Assembly (NCBI RefSeq): GCF_000196255.1
Contig: NC_006370.1
Location: 1,208,187-1,272,186, forward strand
From: Photobacterium profundum SS9
GTDB taxonomy: Bacteria > Pseudomonadota > Gammaproteobacteria > Enterobacterales > Vibrionaceae
DNA length: 64,000 nt
Direction of reading: 5' to 3'
This document shows, piece after piece, positions 49,312 through 59,064 of the stretch. Both the position numbers and the translations under genes were made by a program. The notes beneath the pieces were generated by a model that worked only from the letters and a program-made list of their open reading frames with translations, was not told where the DNA came from and did not search any database. Every line of letters starts with the position of its first letter. Positions within the stretch are counted from its first letter, which is position 1.

Positions 49312-50280
49312 ATGATGAGCTTATTAGATGTCAAAGATCTACGCGTAGAATTTACAACACAAGACGGTATTGTTACCGCGGTAAATGATCTTAATTTTTC
49401 TCTTAATCTAGGTGAAACCCTAGGTATTGTGGGTGAATCGGGTTCAGGTAAAAGCCAAACCGTATTCGCTATTATGGGGCTATTGGCTAAAAACGGTATT
49501 ATTAGCGGTAGTGCTAAATTTGAAGGGAATGAAATTCTTAATTTGCCTGAAAAAGAACTGAATAAAGTTCGTGCTGAGCAAATAGCGATGATTTTCCAAG
49601 ATCCAATGACGTCATTGAACCCTTATATGAAAGTAAGCGATCAGCTTATGGAAGTATTAATGCTGCACAAAGGCATGGGTAAGAAAGAGGCGTTTGAAGA
49701 AAGTGTTCGCATGTTAGACGCGGTTAAGATTCCAGAAGCCCGTCAGCGTATTACTATGTACCCTCACGAATTTTCGGGTGGTATGCGTCAACGAGTCATG
49801 ATTGCGATGGCATTATTATGTCGTCCTAAGTTGTTGATTGCCGACGAACCAACCACCGCGTTAGACGTAACCGTTCAAGCACAGATCATGGAAATGCTGA
49901 ATGATCTGAAAAAAGACTTTAACACGTCGATCATTATGATCACCCACGATCTTGGTGTAGTGGCTGGTAGCTGTGACAAAGTACTGGTGATGTACGCGGG
50001 TCGTACAATGGAATATGGTAAAATCAATGAGATTTTCTATAAGCCAGCGCACCCATATACCGAAGGTTTGCTACGCGCAATTCCACGTTTAGATACCAAA
50101 GGTGAAGAATTACCGACGATTCCAGGTAACCCGCCTAACTTATTGCGTTTGCCTGTTGGTTGTCCTTATCAAGAACGTTGTCACCGTGTTTCGAGCCGTT
50201 GTAAGCAAGAAGCGCCAGATTTGAAAGCGTTTTCTGACGGTCGTTTACGTGCTTGTTTTTCTGACTTGGGGACGTGGTAA
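49312..50280 (+). CDS. oppD: Oligopeptide transport ATPase OppD
   Basis: 322-residue ABC ATPase. Walker A GESGSGKSQT at about 40-49, signature EFSGGMRQRV, Walker B LLIADEPTTALD, and switch His in MITHDLG. The C-terminal oligopeptide extension has three close Cys (CPYQERCHRVSSRC), often a 4Fe-4S or zinc site in this family. AAGGA lies before two adjacent ATGs. The stop overlaps the oppF start. Confidence 0.97.
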   Translation: MMSLLDVKDLRVEFTTQDGIVTAVNDLNFSLNLGETLGIVGESGSGKSQTVFAIMGLLAKNGIISGSAKFEGNEILNLPEKELNKVRAEQIAMIFQDPMTSLNPYMKVSDQLMEVLMLHKGMGKKEAFEESVRMLDAVKIPEARQRITMYPHEFSGGMRQRVMIAMALLCRPKLLIADEPTTALDVTVQAQIMEMLNDLKKDFNTSIIMITHDLGVVAGSCDKVLVMYAGRTMEYGKINEIFYKPAHPYTEGLLRAIPRLDTKGEELPTIPGNPPNLLRLPVGCPYQERCHRVSSRCKQEAPDLKAFSDGRLRACFSDLGTW

Positions 50281-51269
50281 TGAATGCACAAAAAAATCTA
50301 TTGCTAGATATTAAAGATTTAAAAGTTCACTTTAACATTGCCGCTAAATCAGGATGGCCTTGGACTAAACCATTAAAGCTTAAAGCAGTCGATGGGGTTG
50401 ATATCCGTTTGTATGAAGGTGAAACTCTCGGTGTTGTTGGTGAATCAGGTTGTGGTAAATCAACATTTGCACGTGCCGTTATTGGTTTAGTTGAAGCTAC
50501 CGATGGACATGTTGTTTGGCTTGGTCAAGATTTAACAAAATTAAACCATTCGAAAATGCGTGAAAAGCGCAAAGAAATTCAAATGATTTTCCAAGACCCA
50601 CTGGCTTCATTGAATCCTCGAATGACCGTTGGTGAAATCATTGCGGAACCATTAAAAGCGTTCTACCCAGATTTGCACGATGATGACGTGAAAGAACAAG
50701 TTAAAGTAATGATGACCAAGGTGGGTCTATTGCCTAACGTGATCAACCGTTATCCTCATGAGTTTTCTGGCGGACAGTGCCAGCGTATTGGTATTGCGCG
50801 TGCACTGGTATTAAAGCCTAAGATGATTATCTGTGATGAACCCGTTTCTGCTCTTGATGTATCGATTCAAGCGCAAGTTGTGAACTTACTAAAAGCGCTG
50901 CAAAAAGAAATGGGCTTAAGCTTAATCTTTATTGCGCATGATTTGTCGGTAGTGAAACATATTTCTGACCGTGTCTTGGTGATGTATTTAGGCAATGCGG
51001 TTGAAATGGGTGAAAGTGATGCGCTATTTGCTAATCCAAAGCACCCATATACCAAAGCATTAATGTCTGCTGTACCTATTCCAGATCCTGAATTGGAAAA
51101 GAATAAAGTAATTCAATTGCTAGAAGGCGAGCTTCCTTCTCCTATCAATCCGCCATCAGGTTGTGTATTCCGTACGCGTTGTCCAATTGCCTCAGATGAG
51201 TGTGCGAAAACAAAGCCTGACTTACAAGGCGGTGATGTTCATGCCGTATCTTGTTTAAAAGCTTACTAG
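50280..51269 (+). CDS. oppF: Oligopeptide transport ATPase OppF
   Basis: 329-residue second ATPase, from the ATG sharing the A of the oppD stop (TAATG). Walker A GESGCGKSTF, signature EFSGGQCQRIG, Walker B MIICDEPVSALD, switch His in FIAHDLS. The C-terminus has the GCVFRTRCPIASDEC cysteine cluster. Completes the five-gene operon. Confidence 0.97.
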   Translation: MNAQKNLLLDIKDLKVHFNIAAKSGWPWTKPLKLKAVDGVDIRLYEGETLGVVGESGCGKSTFARAVIGLVEATDGHVVWLGQDLTKLNHSKMREKRKEIQMIFQDPLASLNPRMTVGEIIAEPLKAFYPDLHDDDVKEQVKVMMTKVGLLPNVINRYPHEFSGGQCQRIGIARALVLKPKMIICDEPVSALDVSIQAQVVNLLKALQKEMGLSLIFIAHDLSVVKHISDRVLVMYLGNAVEMGESDALFANPKHPYTKALMSAVPIPDPELEKNKVIQLLEGELPSPINPPSGCVFRTRCPIASDECAKTKPDLQGGDVHAVSCLKAY

Positions 51270-51272
51270 TTC

Positions 51273-51319
51273 AAGCCTGTGACAGGCTTTAGGCGCGGTG
51301 TCAAAACCGCGCTTTTTTT
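51273..51319 (+). terminator. opp operon terminators
   Basis: A small hairpin AAGCCTGTGACAGGCTT (51274-51290) is followed by GCGCGGT-loop-AACCGCGC and seven T. Confidence 0.92.
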
Positions 51320-51344
51320 ATGTCAAAAAAACATCGTATATCGT

Positions 51345-51613
51345 TAATACCAAATCCATTAATTATCTGCTCAGTTCAGCGAGAGTTAAAATGCTTTTAG
51401 GCAAGGAGATAGATTGAGAATCTAGTTGCTCTAAATTGAAATTTATTAACGCAGTATAAAAGTATTTTAAACTCGCCCAAAGGGAATACCACTGGAAGCC
51501 AACTTCTGTGTCTAGCGATTTCAAAAGAGAACCACTCTTCTATCAAACACTATCCTTGAACTCGACTCCCAGTGGTATTCTGAATGGTCAGATAATTAAT
51601 GGAATTGGTATAA
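51345..51613. repeat. MITE-like palindromic repeat, second subtype
   Basis: About 269 bp with terminal inverted repeats (ATACCAAATCCATTAATTAT left; right end is its near-inverse, ATTAATGGAATTGGTATAA). The ends differ from those at 31797, but the inside shares an ordered series of blocks with it: TTCAGCGAGA, TTTAGGCAAGG, CTAGT..CTCTA, TTGAAATT, AACTCGCCC, ACTTCTGTGTC, TCCTTGAA and TTCTGAAT. No open frame of note. Confidence 0.82.
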
Positions 51614-51704
51614 TATATAAATGGTTAATTAATATTTTCACATATTGATAATTAAATAAATAACAGTTACATTTTGGTATCAAATACAAACAAGGATTGT
51701 TTAT

Positions 51705-53840
51705 ATGCGTTCACTTTCTGTGCAATGGAAGATCACGTTGATGGCAGGAGTAGGGATACTACTTACAGTATTCGTATTAACTGGGCTGTCATTTTATTTC
51801 TCAAGTCAAAACCAGCAACTTGTTAGTGAGCAAACGTTCACATCCTTGCGTAACCAATCTGAAGCGCTCGTAAAAATACAATCGGAACGTCAGGCTATAT
51901 ATGTTCAACAGTATATGGATGAAGCCACTTATAGGGCTGAAATGTTGGCGCAAAGCGTTTTATTTTTAAAGTTTAATGCTGAAGAAAATTATACAAACAG
52001 TGCAGAACTTCGAGGTTCAATCAATGAATTACTTCGTCGTTCAGTCAATAATTTCCCCAATATCTATAGTGCATTTGTGGTGTTTGAACCCAATGCGCTA
52101 GACGGTGAAGATAATAATTACCATGATGCTAGTTATGTTGGTGCGAATAGTACGGGGCGTTTTGCGCCCTACTGGTCAAAATCATTAAGCCAACAAGCCG
52201 TTCAACATGTATTTACTGAAGAGCAAATAGTTGATACCAGTTTGAATACAACAGGGCGTGCAGCGAATGATATTTTTTCATGCAGTGCACTCTCTCAAAA
52301 TACCTGTGTGATGAACCCAACTTTTTCAAGTGAAGAATCAGGACGTCATCTTATTAGTTCAATAACCACGCCCTTGATTGTTGATGGTAAATCTATTGGT
52401 ATTATGGGAATCGATGTTAAATTGAATACCCTTCAACCCGTTATTAACGAAGTCGATAACAATCTATTTAATGGTGTTGGTAAGGTCAGTTTATTAAGTA
52501 ACGACGGTACAATTGTGGCGTGGGACCAAGACGCGAATCGATTAGGGGATAGGTATACACCGCAAGATGGATTACCAGAAACGTTACCCACTTGGTTAAG
52601 CAATGGTAATGATTTTATTGGCTGGAGTAATAACCAACAATGGTTATTAGCTTATACACCCGTCATGCTGGGTAATACCACATGGGGCATTATAGTCCAA
52701 CTTCCTGCAGAGCAAGTATTAGAAGAAGCAATAGCATTAGATCAAGCGATTCAAGCCCAGCGTTCAGCATCATCAAAGATTCAAATTATCGCGAGTGTTC
52801 TGATCGGCGGTTTTGGTATTTTAGTGGTGTTATTTGCGGCATCACGATTAGTTGCACCGATTAAACAAGTTGTCGAAAGCCTAAAAGAAATAGCATCTGG
52901 TGAAGGTGATTTAACGCAACGTATTGCTGTTACTCAACAAGACGAAGTTGGGGAGCTGGCAACTTGGTTTAATCGATTCCTTGATAAGCTGCAAAATACC
53001 ATTGGTCAGGTTGTTGTGACGGTTGAAGAGGTGAGTAAAACAGCAGGTGAAGCCGCTTATGTTGCCGGCAAGACTCGTGATGGTAGTGAATCTCAATTTA
53101 AAGAAGTTGATATGGTTGCAACGGCATCAGAAGAAATGACCCAAACATCAGCACAAGTGGTCGGTCACACTGAAACAGCTGTCGACGCCGCAAAAAAAGC
53201 AGATAGTGCTGCGCAGCAAGGGCAGCAAGTCATACAGTTATCAGCAGGCTTAATGGCAAGTCTTGTTAACCGTATGGATAGTGCCGTTCCTATTGCCAAA
53301 GAGCTAGAAAGCAATAGCGAAAATATCAATGAGATATTAAAGGTGATTGAAGGTATTTCTGAGCAGACGAATTTATTAGCATTAAATGCCGCGATAGAAG
53401 CTGCGCGTGCAGGAGAGCAAGGGCGAGGCTTTGCCGTTGTGGCAGATGAAGTCCGTTTGCTAGCCAGCAGAACAAAAGATTCGGTTGGTCAAATCCATAC
53501 AGTAATTGACGATTTGCAACAAGGCACGCGCAGTGTTGTTTGTGCAATTGAAGAAGGAAACCAACTCGCAGGTGATACGGCCGAGCAGGTAAGTAAAGCG
53601 GTTGATAGTTTAAGCCAAATTACGGAGTCAGTTGGTGCCATTCAAGCCATGAATGAACAGATAATGCGGGCTGCAGAAGAGCAGCAAGCTGTTTCTGGCG
53701 AAGTGAACCGTAATGTATCTAATATTCGCGAGCTGAGTGAGGGCATCTTAACGTATGCCGAAAGCTCTGCAGATATAGGGCAGCGTTTAACAGAGATTTC
53801 AGAACGACAGAAAGCGCTCGCGAGTCAATTTAAAGTGTAG
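51705..53840 (+). CDS. Methyl-accepting chemotaxis protein with periplasmic dCache domain
   Basis: 711 residues. TM1 at about 13-31, a periplasmic sensor of about 320 residues with double-Cache features (the [10 protein letters not shown] and [16 protein letters not shown] strands), TM2 at about 360-378, a HAMP domain ([22 protein letters not shown]), and a cytoplasmic MCP domain with tip [20 protein letters not shown]. Ligands of such receptors are often amino acids or organic acids; which here is unknown. Single gene. Confidence 0.95.
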   Translation: MRSLSVQWKITLMAGVGILLTVFVLTGLSFYFSSQNQQLVSEQTFTSLRNQSEALVKIQSERQAIYVQQYMDEATYRAEMLAQSVLFLKFNAEENYTNSAELRGSINELLRRSVNNFPNIYSAFVVFEPNALDGEDNNYHDASYVGANSTGRFAPYWSKSLSQQAVQHVFTEEQIVDTSLNTTGRAANDIFSCSALSQNTCVMNPTFSSEESGRHLISSITTPLIVDGKSIGIMGIDVKLNTLQPVINEVDNNLFNGVGKVSLLSNDGTIVAWDQDANRLGDRYTPQDGLPETLPTWLSNGNDFIGWSNNQQWLLAYTPVMLGNTTWGIIVQLPAEQVLEEAIALDQAIQAQRSASSKIQIIASVLIGGFGILVVLFAASRLVAPIKQVVESLKEIASGEGDLTQRIAVTQQDEVGELATWFNRFLDKLQNTIGQVVVTVEEVSKTAGEAAYVAGKTRDGSESQFKEVDMVATASEEMTQTSAQVVGHTETAVDAAKKADSAAQQGQQVIQLSAGLMASLVNRMDSAVPIAKELESNSENINEILKVIEGISEQTNLLALNAAIEAARAGEQGRGFAVVADEVRLLASRTKDSVGQIHTVIDDLQQGTRSVVCAIEEGNQLAGDTAEQVSKAVDSLSQITESVGAIQAMNEQIMRAAEEQQAVSGEVNRNVSNIRELSEGILTYAESSADIGQRLTEISERQKALASQFKV

Positions 53841-53861
53841 GTATTATACATATATTTACGG

Positions 53862-53894
53862 TATAAAAACGTCAGGACATCTGACGTTTTTATA
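53862..53894. terminator. Bidirectional terminator
   Basis: Perfect 14-bp stem TATAAAAACGTCAG/CTGACGTTTTTATA with a 5-base loop between the convergent chemoreceptor and diguanylate cyclase genes. Confidence 0.93.
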
Positions 53895-53913
53895 GCGCGA
53901 GAACCGGTTAAAT

Positions 53914-55395
53914 TTACTTATCTTGATGGCTCTTTTCGGTCTTTTTATTCGCTTTATATCTGTTTCGCTTGTTTTTATAGAGCTGTTTATCAGCTCGTAT
54001 CAGGGCGTTGTCGATGGTTTCGTCAGCCTGTATTTGAGTGCAGCTTGTCGTAATTGATGTATAAATATCATGGTGGCAAAAGCGTGTTATGCTTATTGAT
54101 GATTCGAGTCGAGAAGCTAATTTCAATGCCTGAGCTTGTGTCACATACGGTAAAATAAGACAGAACTCATCCCCACCAAGACGAATACAGATATCAGTAC
54201 TTCTGCTAAGAAGAAATATTTGGCTTGAGATATGTTTAAGTGCGGCATCGCCAATATCATGGCCATAGTTATCATTAATGGCCTTAAAGCCATTTGCATC
54301 AATAACGATTAAAGAAACTGCATTGTAAGATATCCGGCATTGTTCAATTAAATTGACCACGATCGATAATAATACTCGGCGATTATATAGCCCCGTTAGT
54401 AAATCTGTGCGTGCTTCTTTTTTATAGGTTTGTTGCTGGATTTTGTGCCGTTCAACCCTCATCATCAAATAGTTGAGTAAGATAATTAAAATCAAAACGA
54501 GTGCAATGTTTGGGGCTGCAGAACGTAAGACATAACGAATATCAACTTCAGCATGAATATGTAGAAAGTCATCAATAGTTTTCTGTACGTCGATGATTGG
54601 CCAGAATATATGTAGTCCCTTTCGTAATATAATCTCTTGTTGTGTCGACATGGCATAGAGATAAATGAAGATAGATGAATGAAGTGCTTTTGGTAAGGTA
54701 ATCGCCGATGTTATTGATGTAAGAGGTACATCAACCCCAATATCACCGATAATTTTATCGTTTGAATAGATAGGGGATTTTATAGAAAATATTTTTTGCT
54801 TCGTGACAATGTCAATATAAGGTTGGGAGAAATAGAACCCTTTTTTTAGCTCTTTTTCACTTTTATAATATGAACGTTGTTCATTGTAGTCTTGAGTTTC
54901 AAAAATGTTTGGCGGTAGTTTAAAGAATGTGGATGTGTACTTACTTGAAACATAGAAGTATTCGTTTAGGTACGACACATAATAATAATTGTAGTTAATA
55001 TTAAGGTGATGTTTCTCTGCCCACAGATCATCAATGGTAGGGAAAATAAAAGTATCGGTCAGTGCCGAAGGTGAGGGTTCACCAATACCTACCAAGGTAC
55101 CATTCAATAAATTATCTTTGTATTGACCGCGATTAAAGCCGAATTCATTGAGTTCAGGGTAGTGATGAACGGTAACCAAAGACTGACCTAATTGATTGTT
55201 ATTATTATTTACCGCTAACGAAATATATTTAGCATAACGCTCATTACGATAAGCAAGTGTCAGTAAGCTAGATTTTATTATTGATAGATTTGATTCTAGG
55301 TATGATGTTGTATTCTCGATCTCATTTCTAATGTTAATAGAAATGGCGAGAAGAATAACAATACTGTTGACTAAAATAATCAAACTATTTTTCAT
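53914..55395 (-). CDS. Membrane-bound diguanylate cyclase (dCache-GGDEF)
   Basis: 493 residues. TM1 near 5-20, a periplasmic Cache-like sensor (about 25-290), TM2 near 297-315, then a GGDEF domain. The active site reads GGDEF at 407-411, and RSTD at 398-401 is the product-inhibition I-site, with the usual five-residue spacing. TDLLTGLYNRR is present. So it should make cyclic-di-GMP and be feedback-inhibited. It is 88 bases downstream of the phosphodiesterase gene in the same direction, a likely paired unit. Confidence 0.93.
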   Translation of the reverse strand: MKNSLIILVNSIVILLAISINIRNEIENTTSYLESNLSIIKSSLLTLAYRNERYAKYISLAVNNNNNQLGQSLVTVHHYPELNEFGFNRGQYKDNLLNGTLVGIGEPSPSALTDTFIFPTIDDLWAEKHHLNINYNYYYVSYLNEYFYVSSKYTSTFFKLPPNIFETQDYNEQRSYYKSEKELKKGFYFSQPYIDIVTKQKIFSIKSPIYSNDKIIGDIGVDVPLTSITSAITLPKALHSSIFIYLYAMSTQQEIILRKGLHIFWPIIDVQKTIDDFLHIHAEVDIRYVLRSAAPNIALVLILIILLNYLMMRVERHKIQQQTYKKEARTDLLTGLYNRRVLLSIVVNLIEQCRISYNAVSLIVIDANGFKAINDNYGHDIGDAALKHISSQIFLLSRSTDICIRLGGDEFCLILPYVTQAQALKLASRLESSISITRFCHHDIYTSITTSCTQIQADETIDNALIRADKQLYKNKRNRYKANKKTEKSHQDK

Positions 55396-55483
55396 ATCAT
55401 CATCTGCTTTTTTCTTGCATTATGTATGGCATCCTTGCCAGATTATGCTTCCTATCATTTATGTTCATTATTTTGGTATAAAG

Positions 55484-57052
55484 TTATTCGAATAGATTAA
55501 ACTTTATTTTATCGAAAGGGGCTGGTTTACCGTAGTAATATCCTTGCTGATACTTTACGCCAGCTCGGAGTAATGCCGAGGCTTGTTCTCTATTTTCTAT
55601 GCCTTCAGCAATAACTTCAACTTCTGCTTTATCAGCAAAAGCGACAATTGACTCAATAATAACCATACCATTATGGTCGCAAATATTCTTCACGAATATT
55701 TTGTCTATTTTTATCGTACTTGCTTGTAATTTCTGAAGCGCTAAAAAATCACAATAGCCATTACCTACATCATCGAGTTTCACTTGGATACCTAATTCAT
55801 TCAATGAATCACACACATTTTTAGCTTTATCAAAGTCTGAAATAGGGGTACGTTCTGTTAGCTCAAATGAGAAGTTATGAGGTTGTAATTTAAACTTGTT
55901 TAGTGTCATTTTGATTACATTAATTAATGCTGTAGATTGAATGAGATCAGGGGATACATTGATACTAAAATAGTGTGGTAGTGGTGCTATTGAGTGCTGA
56001 ACCTCAAGGCGTTTGATATCTTTAGCAACAGTTTCAATTAGCTGTACAGTCATCGGAACAATTAATCCATTGAGTTCAGCTTCTGGAATAAAGACATCTG
56101 GCGGAATGATTTTCCCCTTTTTGGTTTCCCAACGCATAAGTACTTCATAGCCACAGATATGATTTGTTTCAGCATTTACGATAGGTTGATAAAAAGGTAT
56201 TAATCGATTTTGTTTCAATGCTTTGATTAACAAGAATGTTAGCATCTTTCCGTTATGAAAGCGACGATGCATTAATACGAGTAAAATAAGCGTTAAGCTG
56301 CATAACAGTATGATCAAATAGGGGCGAATGCTTTCGCGATAATGTTGAATGACATTATCTGCTACGTAATACTTAATCCAAGCGTTATCAAGTAATGGCA
56401 TCGATAATATGGGTTTTACGACTTGATCGGTTAAGTCTTTATTCAGCTGTAGAGGTGAATTAAATATTTTACTTTCAGCACGATTAGCATTCCCGGTGTA
56501 GAGGATAATGCCATTACCTTCTACTGTTTGTAGCCAGCAACCGTCACATTCATTTTTAAGTAGACTAATGGGATCTTGCGGCGTGATATCTACCGTTATG
56601 AATCCTTTTAATATTTGACGATGATATTGAATAATTGTTCTGTCTTTTGAGGTATTAGCAATTAAGCTAATTTGCTGGTTCAGATAAATCTCTTGTTTTG
56701 GTTTTGCGTAAATATTAAGCGTATCTACCATGTCGCCGCAGGTTATGCCATTTGGCGTACGTAAACTTAGACGCCTAATTTCAGCGTTAAAATAGCTCGC
56801 ATGTTCTAGCGTATCGATATCCTGATTATCACAGGTATAGTTGAGTTCATATTGAAGGTTATCAAGTAATATGGATGTCGCTCTTACTCGTTCAAAATAT
56901 TGTTCAATACGTTGATTTTCTGCATATTTGAAGTGATATTTAAAAAGTACTTTGTTCGCATTATTAGATATTAATAAAGCTGCGAATCCTATTATCATAC
57001 AGAGCACAATAATTATTAGGCTAGAAAGCATGTATGTTGATTTCTTTTTCAT
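55484..57052 (-). CDS. CSS-motif EAL cyclic-di-GMP phosphodiesterase
   Basis: 522 residues from the ATG at 57052; the frame continues to a TTG at 57112. Periplasmic CSS-type domain between two membrane helices (about 8-30 and 250-268), with Cys residues that in this family respond to redox and disulfide formation. EAL domain from about residue 303: EVLMRWE (EVL for EAL), NVSPDL, FELTERT, LDDVGNGYCDF, IDKIFVK, VIAEGIEN and QGYYYGKP. The key acidic and lysine residues are kept, so it is probably active. It degrades cyclic-di-GMP, opposing the adjacent cyclase. Confidence 0.92.
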   Translation of the reverse strand: MKKKSTYMLSSLIIIVLCMIIGFAALLISNNANKVLFKYHFKYAENQRIEQYFERVRATSILLDNLQYELNYTCDNQDIDTLEHASYFNAEIRRLSLRTPNGITCGDMVDTLNIYAKPKQEIYLNQQISLIANTSKDRTIIQYHRQILKGFITVDITPQDPISLLKNECDGCWLQTVEGNGIILYTGNANRAESKIFNSPLQLNKDLTDQVVKPILSMPLLDNAWIKYYVADNVIQHYRESIRPYLIILLCSLTLILLVLMHRRFHNGKMLTFLLIKALKQNRLIPFYQPIVNAETNHICGYEVLMRWETKKGKIIPPDVFIPEAELNGLIVPMTVQLIETVAKDIKRLEVQHSIAPLPHYFSINVSPDLIQSTALINVIKMTLNKFKLQPHNFSFELTERTPISDFDKAKNVCDSLNELGIQVKLDDVGNGYCDFLALQKLQASTIKIDKIFVKNICDHNGMVIIESIVAFADKAEVEVIAEGIENREQASALLRAGVKYQQGYYYGKPAPFDKIKFNLFE

Positions 57053-57362
57053 GTTCACAGGCGGCTTATCTAAGTGAATAGCAATGGAATAATTTAACAA
57101 AATAATGGGCAATACTGTTCTTAATCATATTGATAAGTACATATTTGTTAAATAATTAGTTTTTATGATTATTTATTATGCCGCATTATATAGGGCGAAA
57201 TGGTCGTTGGTTGATGTTTGTTTTCTTTCAAATCAAGAGCTTAGGCTGTATGTCTTGAAGGGGTGTTACTAGGGCGATTAATAGAAAATACTAGGGGGGA
57301 ATGTTAGTAATAAGTAGCACCAAACATTTTGTTTGGTGCGGAAATTAAACGATTATTGAATA

Positions 57363-58496
57363 TTACTCAACGGGATACCAATAACCCATATTAATAAGCT
57401 GTGTCAGCATTGCTAAGAAGGCTGGGTGATCGAGCTGTTTTCCAATCAAGGATAGGTTTACTTGTTCTTCATCACATAGGCATTTAGCAGCTTCTGCGCA
57501 CTCTTCTGGTAGTTCGAATTTTTCACCGTTTATGTACAAAACATTAGGTTGTTCTGGATGGTAAAAAGCCCGTAAGCCACCTAAACGTTTGAACTCTTCA
57601 CCATCTTCTAAAAACTGATAGGTTTCATTTTTTTGCCAAGGCGGCTCTGATGAAATGATATCAAGTTCATGACGACTGTGGCTTAGATGTTCCCCCATCC
57701 ATTGTTTCATTAAATCAGGGTGATCCAACAAGCTTCGCATCATTGCTTCAAGATCATTACATTCCGCTGCTAAGATTGCTCCGCTATTTTGACGCGCAGG
57801 AATTGAAGGGTTGTGGTAATGCACATCTCCAATATCGTTAGAAATAATGAAATCAGCAAAGCTACTTAATAATTCTTGCTTCTTTGGTGAGCGAAAGCCA
57901 ACAGAAAAGCTCATGGATGTTTCTATCGCGTAACCGTCGTGCGGAAATCCTGGCGGAATATATAAAATATCACCAGGTTCCATTACTTCGTCAATGATTG
58001 GCTCAAAGCCTTTGATTTGACGAAGCGCAGGGTGGCGTAATTCTTCTTCGTAATCATCTTTTTTAGGGCCCACTCGCCAATGTCGCTTGCCCGAACCTTG
58101 GATAATAAATACATCATATTGATCAATATGTGGACCTACACCCCCGCTCGGCGTTGAATAGCTGATCATTAAATCATCAAATAACCAGTTGGGTAATTGA
58201 CGAAATGGTGTAACTAAGCGAGCAGCACCTTCATGCCAATGATTCGCAGCTTGAACAATGAATGACCAGTGATCTTCTGGTGTATTATCAAAGGATAAAG
58301 GACCATGACGAACGTCCCACTCTTCGCCGTTTCTTGCGATATAGCGAGAATCGACGTCTTCTTCCATTGCTAATCCTGCAAGTTCATCAGGGCTGATTGG
58401 GTCGACGAAATCTTTAAAACCACCTTTTATGACAACAGGTTTTTTCTGCCAAAATTCGGCAAGAAATTCTTCAAACGAGAAGGTTAACTGGTACAT
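57363..58496 (-). CDS. roxA: Ribosomal protein uL16 arginine hydroxylase
   Basis: 377 residues from the ATG at 58496; a TTG two codons upstream is in frame. JmjC/cupin 2-oxoglutarate oxygenase related to E. coli YcfD (RoxA), which hydroxylates an arginine of ribosomal protein L16. Start MYQLTFSFEEFLAEFWQKKP, the iron ligands in VGPHIDQYDVF (HxD) and the distal His in PPGFPHDGYA, and the C-terminal winged-helix region are as in the family. Oxygen dependence makes it a possible oxygen sensor for translation. Single gene, divergent from the repeat protein. Confidence 0.95.
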   Translation of the reverse strand: MYQLTFSFEEFLAEFWQKKPVVIKGGFKDFVDPISPDELAGLAMEEDVDSRYIARNGEEWDVRHGPLSFDNTPEDHWSFIVQAANHWHEGAARLVTPFRQLPNWLFDDLMISYSTPSGGVGPHIDQYDVFIIQGSGKRHWRVGPKKDDYEEELRHPALRQIKGFEPIIDEVMEPGDILYIPPGFPHDGYAIETSMSFSVGFRSPKKQELLSSFADFIISNDIGDVHYHNPSIPARQNSGAILAAECNDLEAMMRSLLDHPDLMKQWMGEHLSHSRHELDIISSEPPWQKNETYQFLEDGEEFKRLGGLRAFYHPEQPNVLYINGEKFELPEECAEAAKCLCDEEQVNLSLIGKQLDHPAFLAMLTQLINMGYWYPVE

Positions 58497-59064
58497 GTTC
58501 AAACTATTAATTATTGAGCTTAGTGCCGATTATAGCGCAAAGCGCACCATGCTAGATAAAAAATCATTTAATGGCGGATATTTCTTAAGCCAAATTTCTG
58601 ATGGAAGAGAACAGTGCTTATTGGTTTTTTTTTGATTCATTTTCGTGTCGAAACTGAATGTTTATTGTTGGATTTATTTTGAAAGTAGAGTTATTTGGAA
58701 CTGAATTTGTCTGATTTGCTATATAAGGCTATGTTTTTTATGTATTTTTATTGGTGTAAGTATTGTGACCCTTAGATAAAGGGCAATGTTCGATATTTTT
58801 ATTTTGGAAACTTAAGCTGTTAAACCATAGTGATCGATCAATTAGGAAAGCATGAGGGGGTAAAGGTAAATTTATTATTTAGAAAATGAGCGAAGATAAA
58901 ATACCGAAGTGATTTTTTCCGAGTTTTTATTATTTAACGCCAAATTATTGACTTGTTAGGCTTTGACTAAATTTGACGATCTTAATGCTTGATATGAAGC
59001 GTAGGCATGTGTTCGTTAAAACAAAATATAACTAATATAACGAAGCAAGGTCAGCAGCAAGTCT
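58497..59064. other. Divergent intergenic region upstream of the giant repeat protein
   Basis: 568 bases with no gene I can support. AT-rich. Several TTGAC-like hexamers occur around 58945-58980, but none pairs with a -10 at the right distance. The size fits a regulated promoter. Confidence 0.5.
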
